From Carpediemonas membranifera (Eukaryota; Fornicata), in NCBI GenBank assembly GCA_019828565.1, contig JAHDYR010000015.1, forward strand, positions 806,001 through 870,000: a stretch of 64,000 bases of DNA. The letters run 5' to 3'. A model generated the notes under the pieces. The model had not been told where the DNA came from and made no database searches. It worked only from the letters and a program-made list of their open reading frames with translations. The position numbers were made by a program, and so were the translations under genes. Shown here piece after piece: positions 49,625 through 58,956 of this stretch (its first letter is position 1; the number at the start of each line of letters is the position of its first letter).

Positions 49625-51505
49625 ATGGTGACTATCGGACAAACCTGGCATCTGCTTCCATGTCCTGCACTCCCGTATCACCCTACACCCGGCAGTTATC
49701 CGACTCGCAACTCTTGCTCATTAGCTCACCACCCTGCAATGGCGAGTCCAGCACTGAAAGAACTCATTCGACCATTGCCTGACTATCGTTCAGTGTTACG
49801 AGCTGAACAGACCAAACAGAAAGAGCGCAAGGATGCTGTTAAGCCTCTTTCCGGCCGATCTGGTAAGAACGGCGCACTAGCCGCCCTTCCGCAAGTCACA
49901 GACGCCAAGAAACAGCAGCAAGCGCATCAATACATCCGTTTCAAGCGTGTTCTTTCTCTAACCCGCAGTCCGCTTGGCCTTCCCGTCGTCGCCGATGTCG
50001 TCCGCTCCAAAACCTACCGAGCAGCATGCCCCGTGCTATTCTACAAGATGTACAAGACCAATGTGACCATCGTACGTGCCACTCTCGAGGCAGCAGGCTT
50101 CAGGGAGACCACTACCGCCGACTGGTCGCTTTGTTGGATCGGGCAACATGTTCGTCCTTCTATTCTCGAGCATATGAAGCCCCATCAGTTCATCAACCAC
50201 TGGCCAAGGTCATACGAGGTCTCTAGGAAGGACAGGCTGTGCCACAACATCTCTAGGATGGCAACCGTGAAGGGAAGACACCACTTTTCATTCATTCCAG
50301 AGACATACATCTTACCTGACGAGTACTCAATGCTCAAGGACCAGCTCGAGAAGAAGCTGGGTAGATTGGAGCCGTCTACTGTCATCGGACCACACATAAT
50401 CAAGCCACAGGCCAGCAGCCGGGGACGAGGCATTGAAGTCGTTGACAAGTTCGGTCAGATACCCACAACGGGCAAGGTGGTGCTCAGCAGATATTTAGAT
50501 GATCCATATCTCCTTAACGGATACAAATTCGACCTCCGAATCTATGTTACTGTTCTATCATTCGATCCTCTCCGAATCTACGTCCACGAACAAGGCCTTG
50601 TCAGATTCGCCACCGAGAAATTCAGATCCAACCTCCGCGGTGCCGCAGCTAAGTATGTTCATCTTACAAACTACTCCATTAACAAACATAATCCGCACTT
50701 TGAAAAGAATAAGGACGACAAGGTCGAGGACGGTGGGTCTAAGTGGACGCTGGCCGCGCTATGGTCCAGGTTGCGTGCGTTGGGGGTGAGTGTGGCGAAG
50801 GTCCAGGCAGATATTGACGATATCATCGTGAAAACATTCATATCCGTTGAACCGGCCATCGCGGCTGCTGCCAACACGCTTGCCCGTCCTTCCAAGGCGC
50901 GGTGCTTCGAACTCTACGGTTTTGACATTTTACTTGACTCGAACCTGCGACCTTGGCTACTTGAGGTTAACTTCTCCCCTTCGCTAAGCTGTGATACCCC
51001 TCTCGACCTGAAAATCAAATCGACTGTCATTTCAGACACGTTTACGATGCTCGGGGTGACTGCCCCACAGCCCCCAGCCAACCCCAGTCGAACCATGCGC
51101 GGAGTTTCACAGTTTGTGTCCAAAGTTTCGCCGACACGGCCACACACTCGTGCTTTCGAGACCAGACAGCCACTGGCATCCAGACCTGCACCCTCGGAGA
51201 CTCAGACCAAGCGCCATATCCGCCAGCTTCATCTCGAATCCCAGCGGATGGCCGGGACTGGCTGGAGACGAATCTTCCCCTCCCCCGACGGCGGCAAGTA
51301 CCTCCACTTGTTCGAGATCAAGAGGCCGTCAGACGAGGCGGCAGTTGCGTTCCTCTTGGAGAAGGAAGGGGGGACGATGAGTCGGGCATTCGGGGGTGGC
51401 AGCAATGTTACTGCGATCACTGGATTTACGGACACGAGGAGGAGGCCGAGGAGCGTTCCACCGGTCAGGAGAGTGCAGTCGGGTCTGGTGCGGAGGGACA
51501 GATGA
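49625..51505 (+). CDS. tubulin tyrosine ligase-like glutamylase (TTLL)
   Basis: ATP-grasp ligase adding glutamates (or glycine) to tubulin or other proteins. Seen: FINHWPRSYEVSRKDRL, the ATP-binding GPHIIKPQASSRGRGIEVV, YKFDLRIYVTVLS, the HLTNYSINK segment and GFDILLDSNLRPWLLEVNFSPSL with the metal-binding Glu/Asn. These fit the TTLL4/5/6-type polyglutamylases. The long start (626 residues) follows an AAAACTGC element by about 20 nt; the ATG at 49739 (588 residues) gives a more conserved N-terminus and may be the true start. It fits the flagellar gene set in this window. Confidence 0.9.
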   Translation: MVTIGQTWHLLPCPALPYHPTPGSYPTRNSCSLAHHPAMASPALKELIRPLPDYRSVLRAEQTKQKERKDAVKPLSGRSGKNGALAALPQVTDAKKQQQAHQYIRFKRVLSLTRSPLGLPVVADVVRSKTYRAACPVLFYKMYKTNVTIVRATLEAAGFRETTTADWSLCWIGQHVRPSILEHMKPHQFINHWPRSYEVSRKDRLCHNISRMATVKGRHHFSFIPETYILPDEYSMLKDQLEKKLGRLEPSTVIGPHIIKPQASSRGRGIEVVDKFGQIPTTGKVVLSRYLDDPYLLNGYKFDLRIYVTVLSFDPLRIYVHEQGLVRFATEKFRSNLRGAAAKYVHLTNYSINKHNPHFEKNKDDKVEDGGSKWTLAALWSRLRALGVSVAKVQADIDDIIVKTFISVEPAIAAAANTLARPSKARCFELYGFDILLDSNLRPWLLEVNFSPSLSCDTPLDLKIKSTVISDTFTMLGVTAPQPPANPSRTMRGVSQFVSKVSPTRPHTRAFETRQPLASRPAPSETQTKRHIRQLHLESQRMAGTGWRRIFPSPDGGKYLHLFEIKRPSDEAAVAFLLEKEGGTMSRAFGGGSNVTAITGFTDTRRRPRSVPPVRRVQSGLVRRDR

Positions 51506-51577
51506 GCTGAGAGTCGTCTTACACTGCGCGTACGTAAACTACATGAATTACATGTGGTTTTATCTATAATCCGGAGC

Positions 51578-52582
51578 CTACTGCTTGAGTGTGATATCGA
51601 GCATCTCCCTCCATCTCTCCATCCCGACGGAAAAGTCGATACTGTATCCCAGGATAAGAAGCTTAATGACGAATGTCCACAAAACATGGATCGGGATGAG
51701 GAGTATCATAAGGACGAGGGCCGGAAGCCACCGGATACTCTTCTGGTGGACGAGCCAAGCGATACAAACGGCAACATGGATGAGACCGAACAGCGCGCCA
51801 GTGGTCCAAGCCAGGTAGCCGACGATGGTGTAGGGGATGATGCAGAAGGGGAGTGTCAGCATTGGGGGGAGTAGGGAGTACGCGACGACGTCGAGGATCG
51901 TTACAAAGGAGAGGGGGAAGGACGCGACGAGTGAGACGATCCAAAACACGGCCGGTACGATTACTGTGTACGCAATCACCACTGCTGCTGCAAAGAGCAC
52001 TCTTCTGAAGTCATATTCGTTGTCACCGACGCCTGATGACAGAGAGGGGATGTACGCGTGGTACACGGAATTAAACTTCATGGCAACGTACGACATGACG
52101 CCGAGGAGGCAGATATACGTCATGGTGATCCACATGGGGCCGTAGATCTCGCCGTTGGCCGCGGACATCTTGGTGAAGTGGCCGGTGTAGGGAAAGAGAG
52201 CGGCAAGGAGCCGCTTGCCAATATCAAACGTGTTAACGTCGCAGAACCGCTCGTAGTACTGAGGAGTGATCCAGCCGAGCCAGTTGGGGAGAGTGATGGT
52301 GTACTGGCGACCCTGTTCTTCAGGATTCGGGATTTCATCATCATCCTTTCCATCTTCGGACTCGAAGAACGCATCGTCTGCTTCCGCTGTAGGAAGAATA
52401 GCAGCCGGTTCCTGATCTTCTTCCTCATTCTGTGTAGGCTCCGGAATCATCGTGGGCTCGTCTGTGGGCTTTGGGCTGCTTGCAGACGAGGAGGTCTTCT
52501 TTGCCGGTTCCATGGTGGGTGCAAGGGCAACATCCGTAAAGAATGGATCGTCGTCGGCAAAAGGATCAAAATCGTCTGCCAT
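51578..52582 (-). CDS. Yip1-family membrane protein (YIPF1/2-like)
   Basis: Golgi/ER vesicle-trafficking protein of 334 residues that binds Rab GTPases in characterised relatives. The cytosolic N-terminus is acidic and disordered (MADDFDPFADDDPFF). The Yip1 core has about five membrane helices from residue 165, beginning after GEIYGPMWITMTYICLLG, the conserved D/E-x-YGPxW segment of the family. The frame continues upstream to 52921 but overlaps the helicase promoter and lacks similarity, so the ATG at 52582 is used. Confidence 0.88.
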   Translation of the reverse strand: MADDFDPFADDDPFFTDVALAPTMEPAKKTSSSASSPKPTDEPTMIPEPTQNEEEDQEPAAILPTAEADDAFFESEDGKDDDEIPNPEEQGRQYTITLPNWLGWITPQYYERFCDVNTFDIGKRLLAALFPYTGHFTKMSAANGEIYGPMWITMTYICLLGVMSYVAMKFNSVYHAYIPSLSSGVGDNEYDFRRVLFAAAVVIAYTVIVPAVFWIVSLVASFPLSFVTILDVVAYSLLPPMLTLPFCIIPYTIVGYLAWTTGALFGLIHVAVCIAWLVHQKSIRWLPALVLMILLIPIHVLWTFVIKLLILGYSIDFSVGMERWREMLDITLKQ

Positions 52583-52738
52583 TGCGCTGTTTTCCAGACT
52601 TTTCGTGTCTTCACAGTCGCGGAGTCGGGCTCGCACCTCACCCAAACCCAAATTAGGTTCGAATAATGTGGCAAATAGGCGATGTATAGGGGCTTTGGCT
52701 CGTCTGAATGTGTATATGAACAGTTTTAGCCGTTGGCA

Positions 52739-52748
52739 TAAACTGCGC
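52739..52748 (+). promoter_or_regulatory. TAAACTGCGC element upstream of DEAH helicase
   Basis: Lies 16-25 nt before the ATG at 52764 and shares its core with the elements at 54917 and 46693. Confidence 0.4.
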
Positions 52749-52763
52749 GCTCCCGGCTTTTTG

Positions 52764-54710
52764 ATGGTGTCGCCACAGAAGGCTCTGCCTGTATATGCGA
52801 GCAAAAAGGAGATTCTCAAGGCCATATCCAGTAACACGGTGACGATTGTTGTCGGAGCGACCGGTTCAGGCAAGACTACGCAGATCCCACAGTACCTGCT
52901 CGAGCTCTCAGAGAAGGACAAGATCCTGTGTACGCAGCCACGCCGAGTGGCTGCAATCTCAATTGCTCATCGTGTTGCTGAGGAGCGAAACTGTGAAATT
53001 GGCTCTCTTGTTGGATACAGCGTTCGTTTCGACGATAAGACGTCTTCCGAGACGAGGCTGAAGTATGCAACGGACGGCATGGTCATCCGCGAGCTCGCCA
53101 ACGACCACATTCTCTCCCGCTATAAGTATCTCCTCATCGACGAGGCACATGAACGAACAGTGGCCACGGACGTCCTCCTCGGTGTCGCCCGGCAGCTTGC
53201 CGAGCAGCGTACTGACAGTATTCGGATCATAATCATGTCAGCCACGCTCGATGTGGACGTATTCAGCGCCTTCTTCGCCTCTGCTGCCCCCGCGGAGATC
53301 GACATCCCTGGCCGAACATTCGAGGTCGCCCATTACTATGTCAATCGCCCAGAGCCCGACTACACTGAGGCAGCGTTTGCAGCAGTCGTCCAGGTGCACG
53401 AGAACGAGCCGAGGGGCGACATACTGGTGTTCATGACCGGTCAAGAAGACATTGTCGGCCTCGCCACCCAACTTCGCGAGCTCGCCAAGGAAGTGAGGCT
53501 GAAATCAAAAGACGGGGATGATCTGTGGGTCGTTCCTCTTTTCTCAGCCCTGCCCTACGACCAGCAACGCCTGGTGTTCAAACCCACTCCCAAGGGCATG
53601 CGAAAGGTTGTTATTGCCACCAACATTGCCGAAGCTTCAATTACTATACCCAACCTGACATACGTAATCGATTCCGGTCTGGTCAAACAGCGCAGGTTCG
53701 ACCCCCATACGCTCTTTGACACACTCTCAACCGTGCCAATCTCCAAGGCTTCCGTCAGACAAAGGTCGGGGCGAGCTGGACGGGTTGGCCCAGGAAAGGT
53801 GTTTCATTTATACACTCGGGGCGGGTTCCTGGGTCTCGAAGATCACACAGATCCAGAGATAGTCAGATGCGATCTCGCTGGCCAGTACTTGCAACTCTTG
53901 GCAGCTGGCCGGAATGTTCTTGCCTTCCCATTTATCTCTCCTCCCCCCACTGACACGAAGCGGACAGCCCTACGTCTGCTATTGAAGCTAGGTGCCATCC
54001 AACACGACAGCACCGTCGACCCAGCGGATGCTACCGCCATGCCCTTCGTCCTCACTGACGTTGGGACGAAGCTCGCCAAGTTCCCGCTCGAGCCGAACCA
54101 TGCCATGTCTCTGATAGCCGCCCACGAGCTCGGCTGCCTGGCCGGCGTTCTTACCGTGATGAGCATGCTCAGTGTTGACAACATTCTCGCACCACCACAT
54201 GCCGCGGCGACGGACGGGGACGATGACCGGGTCCGGAGCGCGAGGGCAGCTTATGCTAGTCCGTATGGTGATCACCTCACTATGATGCGACTTTATAACG
54301 CGTGGGAAGGTGAGAAGCAGCCCAACCATTGGTGTAAGGGGGTGCAGCTTAACCCGGCCAACCTCAAGAAGGCCAAGCTCATCAGAACTCAGCTAGAGGA
54401 CGTGGCCAAGAAGAACCTTGTGGACTCGACTGCCGGTCTGACTCAACATTCTGGTCTCAGCGAAGATGCTCGAGTTCTAATGGCGCTGTGTCGTGGCATG
54501 GTTGATAACATCGCTGATAGAAACGGCCCAGCGTTTGAAGTGCGGGGGACGAAGCAGCAGGTGTTTATCCACCCGACGTCGGTGCTGTTTAGACGGAATG
54601 ATGTCGGGGAGCACCTCTTGTTCGACGAACAGGTGGTGACGACGAAAAAGTACATTCGGGTCGTCAGCAAGATTAACGCGGAGTGGTTGGTGGTTGATAA
54701 GAGGCAGTAG
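52764..54710 (+). CDS. DEAH-box RNA helicase
   Basis: SF2 helicase of 648 residues. Motifs: I GATGSGKTTQIPQYL, Ia TQPRRVAAIS, II LLIDEAHERT, III MSATL, IV ILVFMTGQEDI, V TNIAEASITI and VI QRSGRAGRVGPG. The winged-helix, ratchet (HA2) and OB domains follow to the C-terminus. It has almost no N-terminal extension, which fits DHX35- or Prp43-like members better than Prp2/16/22. Roles in splicing or ribosome assembly are typical; the exact orthologue is unclear. It is divergent from the Yip1 gene. Confidence 0.9.
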   Translation: MVSPQKALPVYASKKEILKAISSNTVTIVVGATGSGKTTQIPQYLLELSEKDKILCTQPRRVAAISIAHRVAEERNCEIGSLVGYSVRFDDKTSSETRLKYATDGMVIRELANDHILSRYKYLLIDEAHERTVATDVLLGVARQLAEQRTDSIRIIIMSATLDVDVFSAFFASAAPAEIDIPGRTFEVAHYYVNRPEPDYTEAAFAAVVQVHENEPRGDILVFMTGQEDIVGLATQLRELAKEVRLKSKDGDDLWVVPLFSALPYDQQRLVFKPTPKGMRKVVIATNIAEASITIPNLTYVIDSGLVKQRRFDPHTLFDTLSTVPISKASVRQRSGRAGRVGPGKVFHLYTRGGFLGLEDHTDPEIVRCDLAGQYLQLLAAGRNVLAFPFISPPPTDTKRTALRLLLKLGAIQHDSTVDPADATAMPFVLTDVGTKLAKFPLEPNHAMSLIAAHELGCLAGVLTVMSMLSVDNILAPPHAAATDGDDDRVRSARAAYASPYGDHLTMMRLYNAWEGEKQPNHWCKGVQLNPANLKKAKLIRTQLEDVAKKNLVDSTAGLTQHSGLSEDARVLMALCRGMVDNIADRNGPAFEVRGTKQQVFIHPTSVLFRRNDVGEHLLFDEQVVTTKKYIRVVSKINAEWLVVDKRQ

Positions 54711-54916
54711 CGGTATAAATCGTGCGGTTAAGGGAGTTTGGGGACTTGGCGATGTACGCTGGCTCGATGCAGCGATCGATGGGTCTGCTCGATGGATTTT
54801 AGTGAGGTCTCAGATGAAGCTATGGATTCAGCATGCTACTGGTGTGAAGATATAGCGGTGATAGATTAGGGAAGGAGTGTGTTGGATGCAATCGCCGCAG
54901 GTAGAGGTTCTGCGCG

Positions 54917-54926
54917 TAAACTGCAC
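54917..54926 (+). promoter_or_regulatory. TAAACTGCAC element upstream of exosome gene
   Basis: Lies 25-34 nt before the ATG at 54951. Confidence 0.4.
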
Positions 54927-54950
54927 ATTCTGAAGGAGGCGAAAGCACGA

Positions 54951-55550
54951 ATGGAAGGTACTGTCGAGCTTTCATCATGCTCAGGAGCCGACGGCTCATG
55001 TATAGTGCGTATGAACAAGAATACCAGCATTGCGCACGGCTCAATGACATGGATGCGGAGGGGGACGCGCCACGAGACGCAGCAGCTCGCCTCAATCACA
55101 GTGACGTTCAGATTCCCTTCAGGCACCACTACGGACGATTCTCGTGCTGTTGGAGCTATGCTTTCCTCTGCCTTTGCGAACATTCTAGACCAAACGAAGC
55201 TCCCGGCCACCGATATCGACGTCACCGTCGCTGTCGTGTGTACTACATCCGACATATGGACCCTTGGTGTCTATGCTACGCTCTTCTCTCTTATGGATGG
55301 CGGAGTGCCCCTTGTTTCCTATCTTGTTCCCCAGACAGTGGCCGTGGGACAAGACGATGCTGTGATCGCCACTCCTACGCCGGAACAGACGGAGGAAGCG
55401 AGCGGAGTGTGCAGGGTAGCGTTTAATCGGGCTGGAAAGGCTGTGTTCGTTGACGCCCGTGGTAAGATCGCTGATGTGAAGCGTCTCATCGAAGAAGCAG
55501 CTACGAGTGCGAATGAGTGTGTCGCGTGGGTCAGAAGTATGATGGGGTGA
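54951..55550 (+). CDS. RNase PH-like exosome core subunit (RRP46/MTR3-like)
   Basis: Protein of 199 residues with a single RNase PH fold, as in ring subunits of the eukaryotic exosome. Pattern: a DGSC..R short beta start, an AHGSMTWMRRGTRHE strand-loop, SITVTFRF, a helix SRAVGAMLSSAFANIL, DIDVTVAVV and the YATLFSLMDGGVPL helix (ALxDAGVPM in relatives). Catalytic phosphate-binding residues of bacterial RNase PH are not kept, as is usual in eukaryotic rings. RRP46 is the best guess; RRP41/MTR3 are alternatives. The upstream extension of the frame to 54879 crosses the promoter-like element and is excluded. Confidence 0.65.
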   Translation: MEGTVELSSCSGADGSCIVRMNKNTSIAHGSMTWMRRGTRHETQQLASITVTFRFPSGTTTDDSRAVGAMLSSAFANILDQTKLPATDIDVTVAVVCTTSDIWTLGVYATLFSLMDGGVPLVSYLVPQTVAVGQDDAVIATPTPEQTEEASGVCRVAFNRAGKAVFVDARGKIADVKRLIEEAATSANECVAWVRSMMG

Positions 55551-55991
55551 GCATTTGGTAGTGTTCGATTCATTATAAAGTGCCATGCGGGTTTATGAAG
55601 TCTAATTTAGGTCACATGAAGCATCGCAGAGGCAGTCTCTCTCATCCTGTCTTCTGGATTTGTCACTTGTTCGACGCTTCCTCTGAGATGAGGACGCTGA
55701 AGTCAACACCGGAGTTGACATAAACTTTGACTCGTCCCCCAGCCATAGACGGCGACAGAGTCAACCCACCCCAGTGAAGGCATGGGTCAGCTTACTGCCA
55801 CCATACATGTTGCAAGTAGCAGCCTGAAGTTCGAGCGGGTGGACACTATCCTCAGCCAGACATGCAAGCTTCGCCCCGAGACTCATTCCAACGAAAACGT
55901 GAGCAAATCTGACAATATACTAAATGGCTCAACGCGGCGAGCAATGCATCAAGGCTGGAGATGCCGATGAATTTGAAATTGTATTGGATAG
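55551..55991. other. intergenic region
   Basis: No gene recognised. It lies between the exosome gene and the first exon of the PCI gene. A 62-codon frame at 55782-55970 has no protein-like features. Confidence 0.5.
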
Positions 55992-57078
55992 ATGAATGTA
56001 CCACCACTGGCATCTTACGCAGTAATCGAAGACGAGGACGTATTTACCAGGTTTGCCTTCATTTTACCACTCACACAGCTTCATGATGCTTCACACTAGT
56101 TCACTAGCCACAGTAGAGAACATTCCTGCCCGTGTACAGATGCACAAGGCTGTTATCACGATTATCGACGAAGAAGTGGATGACTTGTCAGAGCAAATCC
56201 AAGAAACGCTCGCCGACATCCGCTATACTATCGTCACTCAGTGCGTACTTGCACAATGTGAGAACGGCGACCATGCTGCCGCCCTCACCACCGCAGAACA
56301 GGCCGGGGAGCCAAGGCCTGGTCGCCCCCATGACTCCCTCCGCCTGGCAGTTTACAAGGCCGCTGCAGCCCTGCAATGCAATGATAAGCGGCTTGTCAAG
56401 TATGTAGAGGACGCGGTGCCTGCTGTGTCGTCTGGGGCAGACCCAAGAGCGATGCCCGACCTCGCATTCGTTGACAAACTTTTCGTCGTGACTCAGGCGG
56501 CTTCTCAGGCTCTAGAGTCTGCAGAAAAGTTTGTCTCATCTGCCACAGACTTCTTGCGCTTCGGAAAGACCCGGGGCGCCGTCTCTGAGCGGATCCGCCA
56601 TTGTTTCCCCATATTCCGACACGCCACCGCCTTCGCCGCAGTGCTCGCCGTTCTGTCACCCCAATCCCTGCTCCAGTCCCGAGTACTAGCCAACCCCACT
56701 GAATTCCACGGCCCCATCGCCTCTGTTGTCTCAGAATTCACCGGCAGATCAATCATGCCTTCCACCATCCCCACTACCGTCACTGAAGTGTGGCCGGCCC
56801 TGGATCAGCACCACGACCTCCCTGCCCTCTTCCACGAGTCCGTTGCTGAGAGAAACATTGTTGCAATGAGCAAAGTTTTCAAGACTGTGGGAGTTGAAGC
56901 CATGGCCTCGGCCCTGGGACTTGGCAGGGATACTCTTGTGGCTAGGTTGAGTAAGATGGTGAGAGACGGTCGACTTGAGGTGCGTATAGACTTGGGTTGC
57001 GGAGTCGTTCGATTTATTAGAGTGACTCACGAAGACTGGGTGAAGCGGGTGAGGGTCGGGTTGACTGGCATGATGTGA
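55992..57078 (+). CDS. PCI-domain protein (CSN4/Rpn5-like), two exons
   Basis: Exons 55992-56050 and 56079-57078, with a 28-nt intron (GTTTGC to CTCACACAG), give 352 residues starting MNVPPLASYAVIEDEDVF. The N-terminal two thirds are helical repeats. The C-terminal part is a PCI winged helix: HESVAERNIVAMSKVFKTV, then MASALGLGRDTLVARLSKMV and VVRFI. The VAERNIV helix recalls VVEHNI of Rpn5 (proteasome lid) and CSN4 (COP9 signalosome); eIF3 subunits are less likely. It would act as a scaffold subunit of one of those complexes. It is shorter than typical Rpn5 (about 450), so the orthology is open. Confidence 0.6.
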
Positions 57079-57131
57079 GCAGATATACGTGTTATGTAAA
57101 GCTCTACCGGAAATTTACAGCGAATTGCTGG

Positions 57132-57973
57132 TCAATTCTCAGCGACTTTTTGAACCAGCACCAGACCCGCCCTGACGGCTGGAATGCTGAACTTCAGCTT
57201 GTCCTGGTCCACCGTCCGCACGAGCACGTAGTCCTGCGCCACGGTCACAATCTGGCCAGGGTAAGAGACGGGGTTTGTGTAAGGCCCGCCGACCGTCTCC
57301 CGGAGCTGGGTGACGATGATGCTGTCGCCCCTGGAGAACCTCTGGCCGCAGATCATGAGGTCCAGGCCCCTCTTGTCCGAGGTGATATATACAAGCTTCT
57401 CGATGGCGTCAAGATCGGGCTCACCACTTCGAATAGCCTTGAGGTCCTCGCGGATCTCCGTCTGGGGAAAGGGATCGATGCTCACCCATTCCTTGTAGGA
57501 CTTGGTAGTTGAGCGGGTGGACCTGCGCCGTGGCGCCTCTTCCTCTGCGGTGGCCTTGATGGGCACTTCAGGCAGAGCCTTCCTGAAACTGTACTTATGG
57601 AGTTCATCCGCATACGCACGACGACTTTCGTTGATTTGCTGGAGAACTACGTTCTTCACCTGGTTTCTGGAAGTGTCGTAGTCCTTATCGATGGCCTTCC
57701 GCTCGGTCTGATACTGTCTCATGAGATTTTCAGTGTCAAGCTTTTGAGAAAGATCGAGAACTGCCATTTCACGGTCGTACTCGTTAGTAGCATCGTCAAT
57801 CATGTTGATGAGTTGCTCTGCTGAATGCTGTGTAACAAGATCGTTTGGCGACATACGTTCATGATGGCTTCCACTTGCTCTGTGATCGCTTTGCTGTACT
57901 TCTCGAACAGCTTTCTCTGAAGCTCAGCAATCTGCTTCTGCTTTTCTTCATCGTTGCTCGTCGATTCGACCAT
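57132..57973 (-). CDS. Sds3/BRMS1-like HDAC complex subunit, two exons
   Basis: Exons in transcription order are 57973-57857 and 57827-57132, joined across a 29-nt intron (GTATGT to TTACACAG), giving 270 residues. The N-terminal 100 residues are coiled coil (KQIAELQRKLFEKY, MIDDATNEYDREM). A linker follows, then a segment like LNYLLTDEQIMEDL of Sds3 (WVSIDPFPQTEIREDL). The C-terminal small beta domain has GQRFSRGDSIIV and DYVLVRTVDQDKLKFSI, as in Sds3/BRMS1 capsid-like folds. In yeast and animals Sds3 scaffolds the Sin3-HDAC corepressor. An RBBP4-like gene lies at 15.8-17.0 kb. Confidence 0.6.
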
Positions 57974-58299
57974 TCTTATCTACCATCGTTGATGGAGTCA
58001 ATTTCAGCCATATCTCGATCAAATCACGAAATCGCCGAAGTCGCAGATGAGGGTCAACAGCCACTACTTGCATCCTGCCAGTGTCATTGTGGGCATACAC
58101 TTTCATGACCTTCGTTCGGTGACGTTGCCGACCTGCAAAGAATTTTGCCAACTGAAATGTAGTTAGCAAGACTTGGTGGAACATGTGTGCGAATACCGCA
58201 TGTTGGCCACGTGAGCAGCGACTGACATGGATTCTGGCAGAGTTCGTTCCATGAAAAACTTTAACACAGTCTAACTAGCACTATATCTACCACCTCTAC
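57974..58299. other. intergenic region upstream of Sds3-like gene
   Basis: Contains a minus-strand frame (58110 down to 57948) reading MKVYAHNDTGRMQVVAVD, which looks somewhat protein-like but has no recognised family and overlaps the Sds3-like start in another frame. No other gene seen. Confidence 0.4.
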
Positions 58300-58776
58300 T
58301 CACCCCTCGACCCATCGCGGCCTGATTCCGCCCGTGGTGACGGCGCGCATGCACAAAGCCTCCACTTTCGTCCGGATGTCGTCAAGAACCTCATCGCTCA
58401 CACGTGCATGGGACCTCTCCTCCTCGAGAAGGCGGGAGAGCCTGTCGATCTGATCTTGGGTCGGGAGGTTGTCTGCTGTCTCTTGGAGGACGGCCAGGGT
58501 CTTGCTTTCTTTCTCGATGGCATCGGTGAGAAGTTTCACTAAATCCTTTAGCCCGCTGGTATGTTGAGCCAAGGAGGCCAGAAGAGGACTACTGAAGTCT
58601 GAAGAAACCTGCACAGCTGATGAATATTCGTCAGTACTGGTCTGAGCGGCCTCCGAGAGAAGCTTCTTGGCGCCAGAGAAGGCGGGCTCCCGATGTACGG
58701 GCTGAATCACATGCTTAGTTTGTAGATAATTCTTGTAGTCCACTGCAACGCCCTGGTGGAACTCGTTTAGCGACAT
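58300..58776 (-). CDS. hypothetical small coiled-coil protein
   Basis: Protein of 158 residues starting MSLNEFHQGVAVDYKNYLQ. Residues 65-150 are strongly helical with coiled-coil character (LVKLLTDAIEKESKTLAVL, DRLSRLLEEERSH). No domain, signal peptide or membrane segment is seen. It could be a subunit of a helical complex such as BORC/BLOC or a nucleoporin, but nothing specific supports this. It is divergent from the large coiled-coil gene that follows. Confidence 0.6.
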   Translation of the reverse strand: MSLNEFHQGVAVDYKNYLQTKHVIQPVHREPAFSGAKKLLSEAAQTSTDEYSSAVQVSSDFSSPLLASLAQHTSGLKDLVKLLTDAIEKESKTLAVLQETADNLPTQDQIDRLSRLLEEERSHARVSDEVLDDIRTKVEALCMRAVTTGGIRPRWVEG

Positions 58777-58956
58777 AAAGCGTTGGCTCAAGATATTGTC
58801 AGATTTGACCCTGAAATGAAAACCGACGAAATTTCGGCCTACGCTGCTCTATATGCCTCATGTATGCTTGTATCCTCACTAATGCAAAATTTCTGCCCTA
58901 ATCATTTGATTTGTTGTGAACTTCGGATTTGTTCTTCTGGGCTCTTGGCTGGAGAA

